Below, one piece after another: positions 8,156 to 16,660 of a stretch of 64,000 nucleotides of DNA (its first letter is position 1; every line of letters begins with the position of its first letter). The position numbers and the translations under genes were made by a program. Location: positions 62,001 through 126,000 of the forward strand of contig NZ_JABMCZ010000005.1 of NCBI RefSeq assembly GCF_013186535.1, given 5' to 3'. The notes under the pieces were generated by a model. It searched no databases. It saw only the letters and a list, made by a program, of their open reading frames with translations, and was not told the DNA's origin. This DNA is from Nocardia terpenica (GTDB lineage: Bacteria > Actinomycetota > Actinomycetes > Mycobacteriales > Mycobacteriaceae).

Positions 8156-9985
8156 ATGACGACAGAAATCGGTTTCACCCACCAGTCCGGGGTCACAGTC
8201 CACACCGTGCCCGAGGCGTTCCAGCAGACCGTCATGTTACGGCCCGATCAGGTCGCGCTGCGCACCGTCGGCGGCACCCAGCAGATCACCTGGCGCGACT
8301 ACGACCGGCGGGTGCGCGCCATCGCCGCGGGCCTGGCCAAACTCGGTGTGCGCCACGGCGACACGGTCGCCCTCATGCTGACCAACCGGCCGGAATTCAA
8401 CCTGGTCGACACCGCCGCCCTGCACCTGGGCGCCACCCCGTTCTCGGTGTACAACACCAGCTCCGCCGAGCAGATCAAACACCTGTTCACCAACGCCGAG
8501 AACCGGATCGCCGTCACCGAGCGCGCCTTCCTGGACGCGGTGCGCGGCGCGGGCGTCGACCTCGAGCACCTCATCGTCGTCGACGGCCCGGCCGCCGACA
8601 CGCTGTCGCTGGCCGACGTGGAGGCCGACCCGGCCCCCGACTTCGACTTCGACGCCGCCTGGCAGGCCGTGCGCCCCGACGATCTGGTCACCCTCATCTA
8701 CACCTCCGGCACCACCGGCCCCTCCAAGGGCGTGGAGATCACTCACAGCAATGTGGTCGCCCAGATCGCCGGGCTGATGCGCGGCCCGCTCATCGTCGGC
8801 CTCGACGACCGCGGCGTGTCCTACCTGCCCGCCGCGCACGTCGCCGACCGCATCTCCGGGCACTGCGCGAACCTGTTCACCGGCATCGCCCTCACCTGCG
8901 TGCCCGATCCGCGCGAGATCGCCGCCGCCCTGCCCGACGCCCGCCCCACCGCGTTCTTCGGCGTGCCGCGGGTATGGCAGAAACTCAAGGCCGGTATCGA
9001 CGCCCGGCTCGCCACCGAACCCAGCCCGGTGAAGAAGGCGCTCGCGCACTGGGCTCTCGGCGTCGGTGTCGCCGCCGCCCGCGCCCGCCTCACCGGCGGC
9101 CCGGCCCGGCCGCTGCTGGCCGTCCAGCACACACTCGCCGACGCGCTGGTGCTGTCGAAACTGCGCGCCGCCCTCGGCATGGACGAGCTGCGGGTGGCGT
9201 CCTCCGGCGCCGCCGCCATCCCGCCGGAAACCCTGGAATTCCTGCTCGGACTGGGCTTCACGGTCACCGAGGTGTGGGGCATGTCCGAGACCAGCGGTGT
9301 CGGCACCTTCACCGAACTGGACAAGCCGCGGCCCGGCTCGGTCGGCCGCGCCCTCGACGGCGTGGAACTGCGCCTGGACACCGACGGCGAGCTGCTGGTG
9401 CGCGGCGCGATCGTCACCCCCGGCTACCGCAAGATGCCCGACAAGACCGCCGAGGCCATCGACGCCGACGGCTGGCTGCACACCGGCGACGTCGCCACCA
9501 TCGACGCCGACGGCTATGTGACGATCGTGGACCGCAAGAAGGAACTGATCATCACCGAGGCCGGAAAGAACATCTCCCCCACCAATATCGAGAACGCGGT
9601 GAAGGCCGCCTCCTCCCTGGTCGGTCAGGTGGTCGCGGTCGGCGACGCCCGCCCCTACATCACCGCCCTGATCGTGCTCGACCCCGACACCGCCGCCGTG
9701 CGCGCCAAGACGCTCGGCATCCCCGACGCTCCCCTCGCCACCCTGGCCACCCGCCCCGAACTCGTCGAGGAGATCACCGCCGCCGTCCGATCCGGCAACA
9801 CCAAGATCTCCCGCGTCGAGCAGATCAAACGCTTCCGCATCCTGCCCACCGCCTGGGAACCCGGCGGCGAGGAGATCACCCCCACCCTCAAACTCAAGCG
9901 CCGCCCCATCAGCACCAAATACGCCGCCGAGATCGCCGAACTCTACGGCGACGCGGCATCCGACGGCGTGATCGACGTCAAGTAG
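8156..9985 (+). CDS. AMP-dependent long-chain fatty acid CoA ligase (FadD type)
   Basis: This enzyme activates a fatty acid with ATP to the acyl adenylate and then to acyl-CoA. It has 609 residues from ATG 8156; a GTG at 8090 would add 22 residues with no better support. Motifs are YTSGTTGPSKG (P-loop) near residue 182, the acyl-adenylate motif VWGMSETSG near 376, GWLHTGD near 441, and the lysine region DRKKELIITEAGKNISP near 461. Length and order match the FadD11/FadD15 type of mycobacteria and nocardiae. It is divergent from the STAND gene, with about 230 bases between them, and no operon partner follows. Confidence 0.92.
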   Translation: MTTEIGFTHQSGVTVHTVPEAFQQTVMLRPDQVALRTVGGTQQITWRDYDRRVRAIAAGLAKLGVRHGDTVALMLTNRPEFNLVDTAALHLGATPFSVYNTSSAEQIKHLFTNAENRIAVTERAFLDAVRGAGVDLEHLIVVDGPAADTLSLADVEADPAPDFDFDAAWQAVRPDDLVTLIYTSGTTGPSKGVEITHSNVVAQIAGLMRGPLIVGLDDRGVSYLPAAHVADRISGHCANLFTGIALTCVPDPREIAAALPDARPTAFFGVPRVWQKLKAGIDARLATEPSPVKKALAHWALGVGVAAARARLTGGPARPLLAVQHTLADALVLSKLRAALGMDELRVASSGAAAIPPETLEFLLGLGFTVTEVWGMSETSGVGTFTELDKPRPGSVGRALDGVELRLDTDGELLVRGAIVTPGYRKMPDKTAEAIDADGWLHTGDVATIDADGYVTIVDRKKELIITEAGKNISPTNIENAVKAASSLVGQVVAVGDARPYITALIVLDPDTAAVRAKTLGIPDAPLATLATRPELVEEITAAVRSGNTKISRVEQIKRFRILPTAWEPGGEEITPTLKLKRRPISTKYAAEIAELYGDAASDGVIDVK

Positions 9986-10040
9986 CGCACGAAAAATGCC
10001 GGGGCCCCGGGCAATTCACCCGCGCGGCCCCGGCCTCGCG

Positions 10041-10218
10041 CTAACAATGATCCCGGCATCGCATCAACCGAAGGTCCCGGCATCGCGTCAACTCATGGTC
10101 CCAGCATTACATTAACTCACGGTCCCGACATTGCATTGACCCATGGTCCCGGCGTTGCATTAACCCATAGCCCCGGCATTGCGTCCAACCTATGGTCCCG
10201 GCATAGCGTCCAACCTAT
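10041..10218. repeat. Intergenic 24-25-base tandem repeat array
   Basis: Seven to eight imperfect units, such as AACCTATGGTCCCGGCATAG followed by CGTCC, lie between the fadD-like gene and the YbhB gene. The units differ by one to five bases, so the array is old. It ends in a hairpin at 10219-10245. The unit resembles the in-gene array at 6420-7185. Confidence 0.88.
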
Positions 10219-10245
10219 GGTCCCGGCGTGCTTTTGGCCGGGACC
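10219..10245. repeat. Hairpin capping the intergenic repeat array
   Basis: The perfect 9-base arms GGTCCCGGC and GCCGGGACC flank the loop GTGCTTTTG. It lies 8 bases beyond the 3' end of the minus-strand YbhB gene. It could end that transcript, although no T-run follows. Its twin at 7186-7216 lies inside a coding sequence. Confidence 0.85.
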
Positions 10246-10253
10246 TACCGCCC

Positions 10254-10790
10254 CTACGTCTGCTCGTAGGTGGCCACGATCTGCGCCCGCCCGATCGCGT
10301 GCGAGAACAGATTGAACCCCAGAAACGCCGGGGTGGCATTCGCGTCGATGCCCAGGCTGTCCACATCCACCGCGTGCACGGTGATGATGTAGCGGTGATG
10401 GCCGTGCCCGGCGGGCGGGGCGGCGCCGACGAATCCGGCGAAACCGCCGTCGTTGCGCAGCGCGATCGCCCCCGCCGGAAGCGCACCGCCCTCGCTGCCC
10501 GCCCCGCGCGGCAGCGACGTCACCGACGCCGGAATGTCGGCGATCGCCCAGTGCCAGAACCCCGACGCGGTCGGCGCGTCCGGGTCGTAGACGGTGACCG
10601 CGAAACTCTTGGTCCCGGCCGGGAATCCGGACCACGACAGCTGCGGGGAGATGTCCTTGCCGCCCGCACCGAACACGCCGCTGACCTGATCGTTGCCGAA
10701 CGGCTGCCCGTCGGTCACGTCCTCGGAGGTCAGCGCGAACGTCGGCAGCTGCGGCAGCGCGGCGTACGGGTTGTGGGAATAGTCGGGCAC
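10254..10790 (-). CDS. YbhB/YbcL family (PEBP, Raf-kinase-inhibitor-like) protein
   Basis: The protein has 178 residues with the phosphatidylethanolamine-binding fold. Visible motifs are LSWSGFPAGTKSFAVTVYDPDAPTA, which includes the conserved D-P-D-A-P ligand-site loop, FWHWAIADIPA, and GYRYxxxHAVD-like GHHRYIITVHAVDVDSLG near the C-terminus. No signal peptide is seen, so it is likely cytosolic. Bacterial members have no settled biochemical role. The M20 peptidase gene lies directly upstream on the same strand with 22 bases between, so the two are probably co-transcribed. The pair resembles Rv2140c/Rv2141c as I remember them. Confidence 0.93.
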   Translation of the reverse strand: MPDYSHNPYAALPQLPTFALTSEDVTDGQPFGNDQVSGVFGAGGKDISPQLSWSGFPAGTKSFAVTVYDPDAPTASGFWHWAIADIPASVTSLPRGAGSEGGALPAGAIALRNDGGFAGFVGAAPPAGHGHHRYIITVHAVDVDSLGIDANATPAFLGFNLFSHAIGRAQIVATYEQT

Positions 10791-10812
10791 GATGGGCCGT
10801 CCTTTCGAATCG

Positions 10813-12174
10813 TCAGCTGTGCAGAAGGAAATGCTCCAGGACCTTGGTGCCGAATTCCAGCGCGTCCACCGGCACCCGCTCGTCGACCCCGTGGAACAGC
10901 GCCGAGAAGTCCAGCTCCGGCGGCAGCCGCAGCGGCGCGAAGCCGAAGCAGCGAATCCCCAAGCGCGCGAACGCCTTCGCGTCGGTGCCGCCGGACAGCA
11001 TGTAGGGCACGGTGCGACCGTCCGCGTCGTGGGCGAGGATGGCGTCGTTCATCGCGTCGACCAGATGCCCGTCGAAGGTCGTCTCGTAGGAGTCCAGGTG
11101 GGTGATCCACTCCCGCTCCACATCCGGGCCGATCAGCTCGTCGACCTCGCGCTCGAACGCGGCCTGCCGCCCCGGCAGCACCCGGCAGTCGATCACCGCC
11201 TCCGCCGTCTGCGGAATCACGTTCGCCTTGTACCCCGCGCGCAGCATCGTCGGATTCGCGGTGTCGCGCAGCGTCGCGCCGATGATGCGGGAGATGGTGC
11301 CCAGCTTCGCGAGCTGGCCCTCGATATCGGGCCCGGACGGATCGAAGTCGATGCCGGTCTCCTCGCTCACCGCGGCCAGGAATTCGGCCACCGAATCCGA
11401 GATCACCAGGGGGAAGGTGTGTTTGCCCAGCCGCGCCACCGCATCGGCGAGAATGGTCACCGCGTTGTCGTCGTGCAGGAACGAGCCGTGCCCGGCGCGG
11501 GCCTTGGCGCGCAACCGCATCCAGCCCAACCCCTTCTCCGCGGTCTCCACCAGATACAGCCGCCGCTCGGTCCCGTCGCGGCGCGGCACCGTCAGCGAGA
11601 AGCCGCCGACCTCACCGACCGCCTCGGTGACCCCTTCGAACAGATCGGGTCGGTTGTCGGCCAGCCACTGCGACCCCCAGCGGCCGCCGTTCTCCTCGTC
11701 GGCCAGGAACGCGAACACCAGATCGCGCGGCGGCACCGTGCCCTCGATCTTGAACTGGCGGGCCACCGCCAGCATCATGCCGACCATATCCTTCATATCG
11801 ATCGCGCCACGGCCCCACACATATCCGTCGCGGACCGCACCGGAGAACGGATGCACACTCCAGTCGCCGGCCTCGGCGGGCACCACATCCAAATGACCGT
11901 GGATCATCAACGCACCCCGGCTGGGATCGGCGCCGGCCAGCCGCGCGAACACATTGCCGCGGCCCGGCGCACCCGATTCCACGTACTCGGTGGTGTACCC
12001 GGCCTGGTGCAACTGGTCCGCTACCCACTGCGCGCACTCACGCTCACCCTTGGTGGTCGCCAGATCGCCCGTATTGGAGGTGTCGAACCGGATCAGCGTG
12101 CTGACCAGCTCCACCACCTCCGATACCGCGCGGGACGTGCTCTCGGATCGGAACTCTTCACCAGTTGCAGACAC
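10813..12174 (-). CDS. M20 family metallopeptidase (ArgE/DapE/CPG2 type)
   Basis: This di-zinc amidohydrolase cleaves an N-acyl amino acid, dipeptide or related amide. Zinc-site motifs are HGHLDVVP, the metal-bridging Asp in WGRGAIDMKDM, the general-base pair in LADEENGG, and a final His near SALFHGVDE. A dimerisation domain (MRLRAKARAGHGSFLHDDNAV) sits in the middle. It has 453 residues from the GTG at 12174. AAAGGAGGT lies immediately upstream with only one base of spacing, so the exact start is uncertain. It is followed by the YbhB gene on the same strand. The substrate is unknown. Confidence 0.9.
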   Translation of the reverse strand: MSATGEEFRSESTSRAVSEVVELVSTLIRFDTSNTGDLATTKGERECAQWVADQLHQAGYTTEYVESGAPGRGNVFARLAGADPSRGALMIHGHLDVVPAEAGDWSVHPFSGAVRDGYVWGRGAIDMKDMVGMMLAVARQFKIEGTVPPRDLVFAFLADEENGGRWGSQWLADNRPDLFEGVTEAVGEVGGFSLTVPRRDGTERRLYLVETAEKGLGWMRLRAKARAGHGSFLHDDNAVTILADAVARLGKHTFPLVISDSVAEFLAAVSEETGIDFDPSGPDIEGQLAKLGTISRIIGATLRDTANPTMLRAGYKANVIPQTAEAVIDCRVLPGRQAAFEREVDELIGPDVEREWITHLDSYETTFDGHLVDAMNDAILAHDADGRTVPYMLSGGTDAKAFARLGIRCFGFAPLRLPPELDFSALFHGVDERVPVDALEFGTKVLEHFLLHS

Positions 12175-12240
12175 ACCTCCTTTCCTACCATTGCCCGCGG
12201 CCGCGGCCATGCGTTGGTCGCAGCGTGCGCGCAACCGCGT

Positions 12241-12597
12241 TCACCCGGCGTGCTCCACCCGCTCGGCGCCGATGGCGGCGATCCGGTGCTGCCCCCACCG
12301 CCCCAGCGGCGCCAGGGCGGCATTGAGCGACACACCGTCGGGGGTCAGCGAATATTCCACCCGCGGCGGCACCTCCCGATACACCTCGCGGTGCACGATG
12401 CCGTCCTCCTCGAGCTCACGCAGCTGCTGGATCAGCATCTTCTCCGACACTCCGGGCAACCCGCGGCGCAGTTCCCCGAACCGGCGCGTGCCGTGCGTGT
12501 CCAACTCCCACAGGATCAGCGACTTCCACTTGCCGCCGACCACATCCATGGCCGCGTCGATCCCGCAGAAATATGGTCCGCATCTCTTCGTCCCCAT
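12241..12597 (-). CDS. HxlR family winged-helix regulator
   Basis: The protein has 118 residues. The HxlR signature is clear: CGIDAAMDVVGGKWKSLILWEL at the start, with the sensor-type Cys near the N-terminus (CGPYFCGID), then RRFGELRRGLPGVSEKMLIQQLRELEEDGIVHREVY as the DNA-binding helices, and VEYSLTPDG in the wing. Such regulators usually control a divergent reductase or detoxification gene. The imine-reductase-like gene starts about 145 bases away on the other strand, and the gap between them probably holds the shared operator. Confidence 0.92.
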   Translation of the reverse strand: MGTKRCGPYFCGIDAAMDVVGGKWKSLILWELDTHGTRRFGELRRGLPGVSEKMLIQQLRELEEDGIVHREVYREVPPRVEYSLTPDGVSLNAALAPLGRWGQHRIAAIGAERVEHAG

Positions 12598-12741
12598 GGC
12601 CCGGCCTCGCTACCTGTTCACACACCTGTCGGTAAGTACCGCACAAATTAGTAGGTACTTGGCGCACAAGGCAATACGGGCGAGCATGACTGTGGCGCGC
12701 CGATCGTTGTTTCCGCATCAGTCCCGAGGAGAAGATCCCCC

Positions 12742-13611
12742 ATGCAATCCACCCCCACCCCCGTCACCGTGCTCGGCCTCGGCGCGATGGGCCGGGCGCT
12801 GGCCGCGGCGCTGATCGAGGGCGGGCATGCGGTCACCGTGTGGAACCGCACGCCCGGCCGCGACACCGCCCTGACCGCGCTCGGCGCGCGGGGCGCGGCC
12901 ACCGCCGCCGAGGCCGTCCGCGGCGCGGGCCTGGTGATCGTGTGCCTGTTCGACCACGCGTCGGTGCACGAGACGCTCGACCCCGTCGCCGCCGACCTGA
13001 CCGGGGCCGCGGTGCTGAACCTGACCAGCACCACACCGGACGAGGCGCGCGAACTCGCCCGCTGGGCAACCGATCACGCGCTGCCCTACCTGGACGGCGG
13101 AATCATGGCCATCCCCGAGATGATCGGGCAGCCCGGCTCCTCGATCCTCTACAGCGGCGCCCGCGCGGTGTTCGACACCCACCGGCCCGCGCTCGAATTG
13201 CTCGGCACCGCCGAATATTTCGGCGACGACGCCGGGACGGCCTCGCTGTACGACTTCGCGCTGCTGGCGGCCATGTACACGATGTTCGCCGGATTCCTGC
13301 ACGGCGCGGCCATGATGCGCGCGGCCGGGGTCCCCGCCGCGGAGTTCGCCGACCGCGTCGTGCCGTTCGTGACGGCCATGTCGCACGCGGCGATCCGGCA
13401 GGGGCACACCATCGACACCGGCGACTACGGCAACCCGGTGCAGACGCTGAGCTTCCACAAGTCCGCCGTGGACGCGATCGTGCGGGCCACCCGCGACGCC
13501 GGTGTCGGCACCGAACTCCTCGGCGCGCTCAAGGCGCAGATCGACCGCCAAGTCGCCGACGGGCACGGCGGGGAGGCGTTCGAGCGGATCGTCGAAGGGC
13601 TCACCGCCTGA
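12742..13611 (+). CDS. NAD(P)-dependent imine-reductase-like oxidoreductase
   Basis: The protein has 289 residues of the 6-phosphogluconate/3-hydroxyisobutyrate dehydrogenase superfamily. The Rossmann motif is TVLGLGAMGRALAAALIEGG, followed by VWNRTPGR, where the Arg suggests NADPH preference. The middle has VLNLTSTTPDEARELARWA and YLDGGIMAIPEMIGQPGS, typical of imine reductases. The C-terminal helical dimerisation domain carries Asp (LYDFALLAAMYTMFAGFLHG) at the catalytic position. AGGAG lies 11-15 bases before ATG 12742. It is divergent from HxlR and likely controlled by it. The natural substrate cannot be read from sequence. Confidence 0.88.
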   Translation: MQSTPTPVTVLGLGAMGRALAAALIEGGHAVTVWNRTPGRDTALTALGARGAATAAEAVRGAGLVIVCLFDHASVHETLDPVAADLTGAAVLNLTSTTPDEARELARWATDHALPYLDGGIMAIPEMIGQPGSSILYSGARAVFDTHRPALELLGTAEYFGDDAGTASLYDFALLAAMYTMFAGFLHGAAMMRAAGVPAAEFADRVVPFVTAMSHAAIRQGHTIDTGDYGNPVQTLSFHKSAVDAIVRATRDAGVGTELLGALKAQIDRQVADGHGGEAFERIVEGLTA

Positions 13612-13874
13612 ACCTCGCGGCCAGTGCCCGGTGCGCCGGGCACTGGCCCGAAACAGCGCTCCACAATCATCAACAGGACGAATGCCAGCGCCGACGTACC
13701 GTGGCGAGTCTGCGATCTGCACGACCTGCTCCCTTCGAGTTGGTTCCCCTCGCGCCTGGTCGATCTCCCATCACGTTATTCGCGGTGACCAGCGAAAACA
13801 TCGCGCCGACGAGGGATTTGGCGTCCCCCGCTCGAGGGACGGCACGGCGCCCGGCCCGGGGTATCGTCCGTCTC

Positions 13875-15149
13875 GTGCAGGCGAACCCGACGCGGACATC
13901 CCGCGAGCGCACCGCGAACGCGGCCGCGCGGCGGTTGCTGCGCTCGCTGGCGGCCGTGCGCTCGTCCGGGTCGGCGGGCGCGCTCGAGCACGTCCGGGTG
14001 CGCCGCTCCCTGGCCCGGCAGTCGCTGCTGGTGGCGCTCGCCGCCGCCACCGTCGACACCGTGTTCATCGCACTGTCGGGCATGTTCGCCGCCTCCCCGG
14101 CGGCGGGCACCGCCATGGTGCTGTCCGTCGGCGCGGTCGACCTCGCGCTCGCCGCGCCGCCCAGCACCGCCGCCGCGGTCACCGTCGCCCAGGTGGTGCT
14201 GCGCGTGGTCGCGGCATGGCTGTTGCACCGCAACGGATTACCGGTCCGCGTCACCGATGTCGGATACCTGGTCGCGGGCTACCGCGCCGGCGCCTGGCTG
14301 TCGGACCGGGCCGCCCTGGTCGCGGTTCCGCTGCTGGCGATCGGCGCGTCCGGGGCCGGGGTGGCCGCCGGCGGCACCGTCGCCCGCGACTGGCGGCTGC
14401 TGCTCATCACCTGCGTCTCCGCGGGCATCGTGCCCTGGCTGGTGGGCCGCTACACCGCCGGCCGCAGCGCCTACATCGCCGAACTCGAACAGCGCGAACA
14501 ACTTCGCCAGCAGCAACAGCACGCCGCCCTGGACCGGGCGCTGGCCGACGAGCGCGAGGCCATCGCCCGCGACCTGCACGACGTCATCTCCCACCACGTC
14601 AGCGCCATCGGAATCCACGCCGGCGCGGCACGATTGGCCCTCGCGGGCGACCCCGGCGCGGCCACCCGCTCGCTCACCGCCGTCGAAGACGCCAGCCGCG
14701 CCGCCATGGTCGACCTGCGCCGCCAGCTCGACCTGCTGCACGGCCGCGACGAGGCGGGCCGCCGCCAGCCCGGCCTCGCCGAGATCGAGGAACTGGTCGA
14801 CACGGTGCGCGCCGCCGGGCTCGACGTCGAGGTCCACACCACCGGCGCGACCGCCGCCCTGCCCGAATCCCTCGACGTCATCGTCTACCGGATCGTGCAG
14901 GAACTGCTCACCAACGCCCTGCGCCACGGCAGCGGCTCCGCCCGGCTGTCGGTGCACCGGCGCCCCGACCGCATCCTCATCGAGGAAACCAACCCCGTTG
15001 CCGCGCACGACGATCCGCCCGGATCGCCGCATCGCGGCCTGGACGGCATCCGCCGCCGCGCCGACCTGTTCGGCGGCACCGTCGACCACGGCCGCGACCC
15101 CGCCGACCGGTGGCGCATCACCGTGTCCATCCCGATCGGAGCCGCATGA
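13875..15149 (+). CDS. Two-component sensor histidine kinase (NarL-partner type)
   Basis: The protein has 424 residues from the GTG at 13875; a somewhat longer form cannot be excluded. The N-terminal 200 residues hold about five to six hydrophobic helices. A short coiled coil (EQREQLRQQQQH) leads to the HisKA_3 helix EREAIARDLHDVISHHVSAIGIHAG with the phosphorylated His in DLHDVISHH. The ATP-binding domain has RIVQELLTNALRHGSG (N box) and HRGLDGIRRRADLFGG (G box). It has no large periplasmic domain, so it probably senses a membrane or cytoplasmic cue. It overlaps the response regulator at ATGA. Confidence 0.92.
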   Translation: MQANPTRTSRERTANAAARRLLRSLAAVRSSGSAGALEHVRVRRSLARQSLLVALAAATVDTVFIALSGMFAASPAAGTAMVLSVGAVDLALAAPPSTAAAVTVAQVVLRVVAAWLLHRNGLPVRVTDVGYLVAGYRAGAWLSDRAALVAVPLLAIGASGAGVAAGGTVARDWRLLLITCVSAGIVPWLVGRYTAGRSAYIAELEQREQLRQQQQHAALDRALADEREAIARDLHDVISHHVSAIGIHAGAARLALAGDPGAATRSLTAVEDASRAAMVDLRRQLDLLHGRDEAGRRQPGLAEIEELVDTVRAAGLDVEVHTTGATAALPESLDVIVYRIVQELLTNALRHGSGSARLSVHRRPDRILIEETNPVAAHDDPPGSPHRGLDGIRRRADLFGGTVDHGRDPADRWRITVSIPIGAA

Positions 15150-15805
15150 CCACGATCCGCGTCCTGATCGCCGACGACCACGCCATGTTCCGCTCCGGGC
15201 TGCGCGCCGTGGTCGACGCCCACCCCGACACCGAATGCGTCGCCGACGTCGGCGACGGCCGCTCCGCCATCACCGAAACCGCCCGCCTGCACCCGGATGT
15301 CGCCATCCTCGACGTGCGCATGCCCAAACTCGACGGGCTCGCCGCCACCGAGGCCATCGTCGCCGCCGGCGGCACCCGCGTGCTGGTGCTCACCACCTAC
15401 GACAGCGAGGCCGGGCTCGCCCGCGCCCTCGCCGCCGGCGCCAGCGGCTTCCTGTTGAAAACCCTGCCGCCCGAAGAACTGCTCGCCGCCATCCGGATCG
15501 CCGCCCGCGGCGACGCGGTCATCGACCCATCCATGACCCGCCGCCTCGCGGCCCGCTTCGCCGGTACCCTCGCCCCCGCCCCCGTCCCGCCCGAACTGGC
15601 CGCCCTCACCGCCCGCGAACACGAGGTCCTGCTCCTGCTCGCCGACGCCCGCAGCAACGCCGAGATCGCCGCCGCCCTCGGCGTCGGCGAGGAAACCGTC
15701 AAAACCCACGTCTCCCGCATCCTCGCCAAACTCGGCGTACGCGACCGCATCCACGCCGTCGTCTACGCCCACCAGCACGGACTGGCGTCAGCGAGCCGCC
15801 GGTGA
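15146..15805 (+). CDS. NarL/LuxR-family response regulator
   Basis: The protein has 219 residues. The receiver domain has VLIADDHAMFRSGL with the acidic pair and VAILDVRMPKLDGL with the phospho-accepting Asp near residue 54, then VLVLTTYDSE and FLLKTLPPEEL with the conserved Thr and Lys. The C-terminal LuxR helix-turn-helix is LTAREHEVLLLLADARSNAEIA followed by VGEETVKTHVSRILAKLGVRDR. Its start overlaps the stop of the kinase gene, so the two are translated together and form a pair. The target genes are unknown. Confidence 0.95.
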   Translation: MTTIRVLIADDHAMFRSGLRAVVDAHPDTECVADVGDGRSAITETARLHPDVAILDVRMPKLDGLAATEAIVAAGGTRVLVLTTYDSEAGLARALAAGASGFLLKTLPPEELLAAIRIAARGDAVIDPSMTRRLAARFAGTLAPAPVPPELAALTAREHEVLLLLADARSNAEIAAALGVGEETVKTHVSRILAKLGVRDRIHAVVYAHQHGLASASRR

Positions 15806-16011
15806 CACCAGCCCGTGCCGCAGCCTGCTCGGCGATGGCCCGCACACCATCACCGAGCGCGCCGAGACCATCGAACGCATCGACCCGAGGTGCATCGACT
15901 GCACACTGGCGGCGACTGCCGACAAGAGCCTCTCCCCGCGAACGAGCGCCGCCGTACGAGGGCGAACCTCGCGCGGCGGCGCATCGGCCACGTCAGTGCC
16001 CACCGCTCGAA

Positions 16012-16569
16012 TCAGGACAGGCGCCCGTCGTAATCGGGCAGCTTGTAACCCTTTTCGTAGTTGCCGCCCTCGAGGTCGGTCGAGCGGTTGCCGACATTGG
16101 CGGTGATGATGTAGCCCTGCTCGGTGTACTGGCGGCGGCAGCGCTGCTTGGTGGCGGCCTTGCCGGAATCGCCGACCGAGCGCACGCACATCCCGTCGAC
16201 CGGGTATCCGGCGTTCGACACCGCCCAGCGCGCGGACTCGGCCTCGGGCCGGTAGGAGGCGAACAGCACGCTGAATCCCTTCGCCTTCGCGTGCCGCGCG
16301 AACTCCAGCACCGGCGGCGTGGCCTTGCCCGGGGCGTAGTGGGTCTGCAGCGCGGTGTTATCGATATCGAGAACGATGGCGAGCTTGTCGCCGCCGCGCG
16401 CCGCGCGGTCGTCGAGATAGGTGGGGCCGTCCTGCATGACCGCGGCGACATCGCCGAGCCACTGCCGATGGGAAGGCAGCGCATCGTCGGCCCGGGCCGC
16501 CTGGGCGGGCAGGACGATACCGGCCAGGGCGAGCACGGCGAGAAGGGTGGTACGCGTGGTCGAAGTCAT
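16012..16569 (-). CDS. Secreted HAD acid phosphatase (class B-like)
   Basis: The protein has 185 residues. A signal peptide covers about residues 1-27 (hydrophobic LLAVLALAGIVLPAQA, then ARADD). The HAD core starts with IVLDIDNTAL, which gives the D-x-D-x-T nucleophile and acid/base pair, followed by FSVLFASYRPEAES (motif II) and ITANVGNRSTDLEGGNYEKGYKLPDYDG (motif IV). Members remove phosphate from small phosphomonoesters outside the membrane. The ribosome site is weak (GGTGGCGCG). It is monocistronic, with about 90 bases to the next minus-strand gene upstream. Confidence 0.87.
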   Translation of the reverse strand: MTSTTRTTLLAVLALAGIVLPAQAARADDALPSHRQWLGDVAAVMQDGPTYLDDRAARGGDKLAIVLDIDNTALQTHYAPGKATPPVLEFARHAKAKGFSVLFASYRPEAESARWAVSNAGYPVDGMCVRSVGDSGKAATKQRCRRQYTEQGYIITANVGNRSTDLEGGNYEKGYKLPDYDGRLS

Positions 16570-16660
16570 CGCGCCACCGTGACCCGGACACCTCAATGAT
16601 GTCCGAATCGTCCCCCAACGGCGGGTGAGGCCCGCGTGAATGCTCGCCCCGGCCGATCCC

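Noticed and set aside
10041..10245. CRISPR-like array
   Set aside because: The units are contiguous imperfect tandem repeats without unique spacers, and no cas genes are near.
10117..10635. 172-codon minus-strand frame that includes the tandem repeat
   Set aside because: Its C-terminal part is translated repeat array and the rest is a shadow of the YbhB gene.
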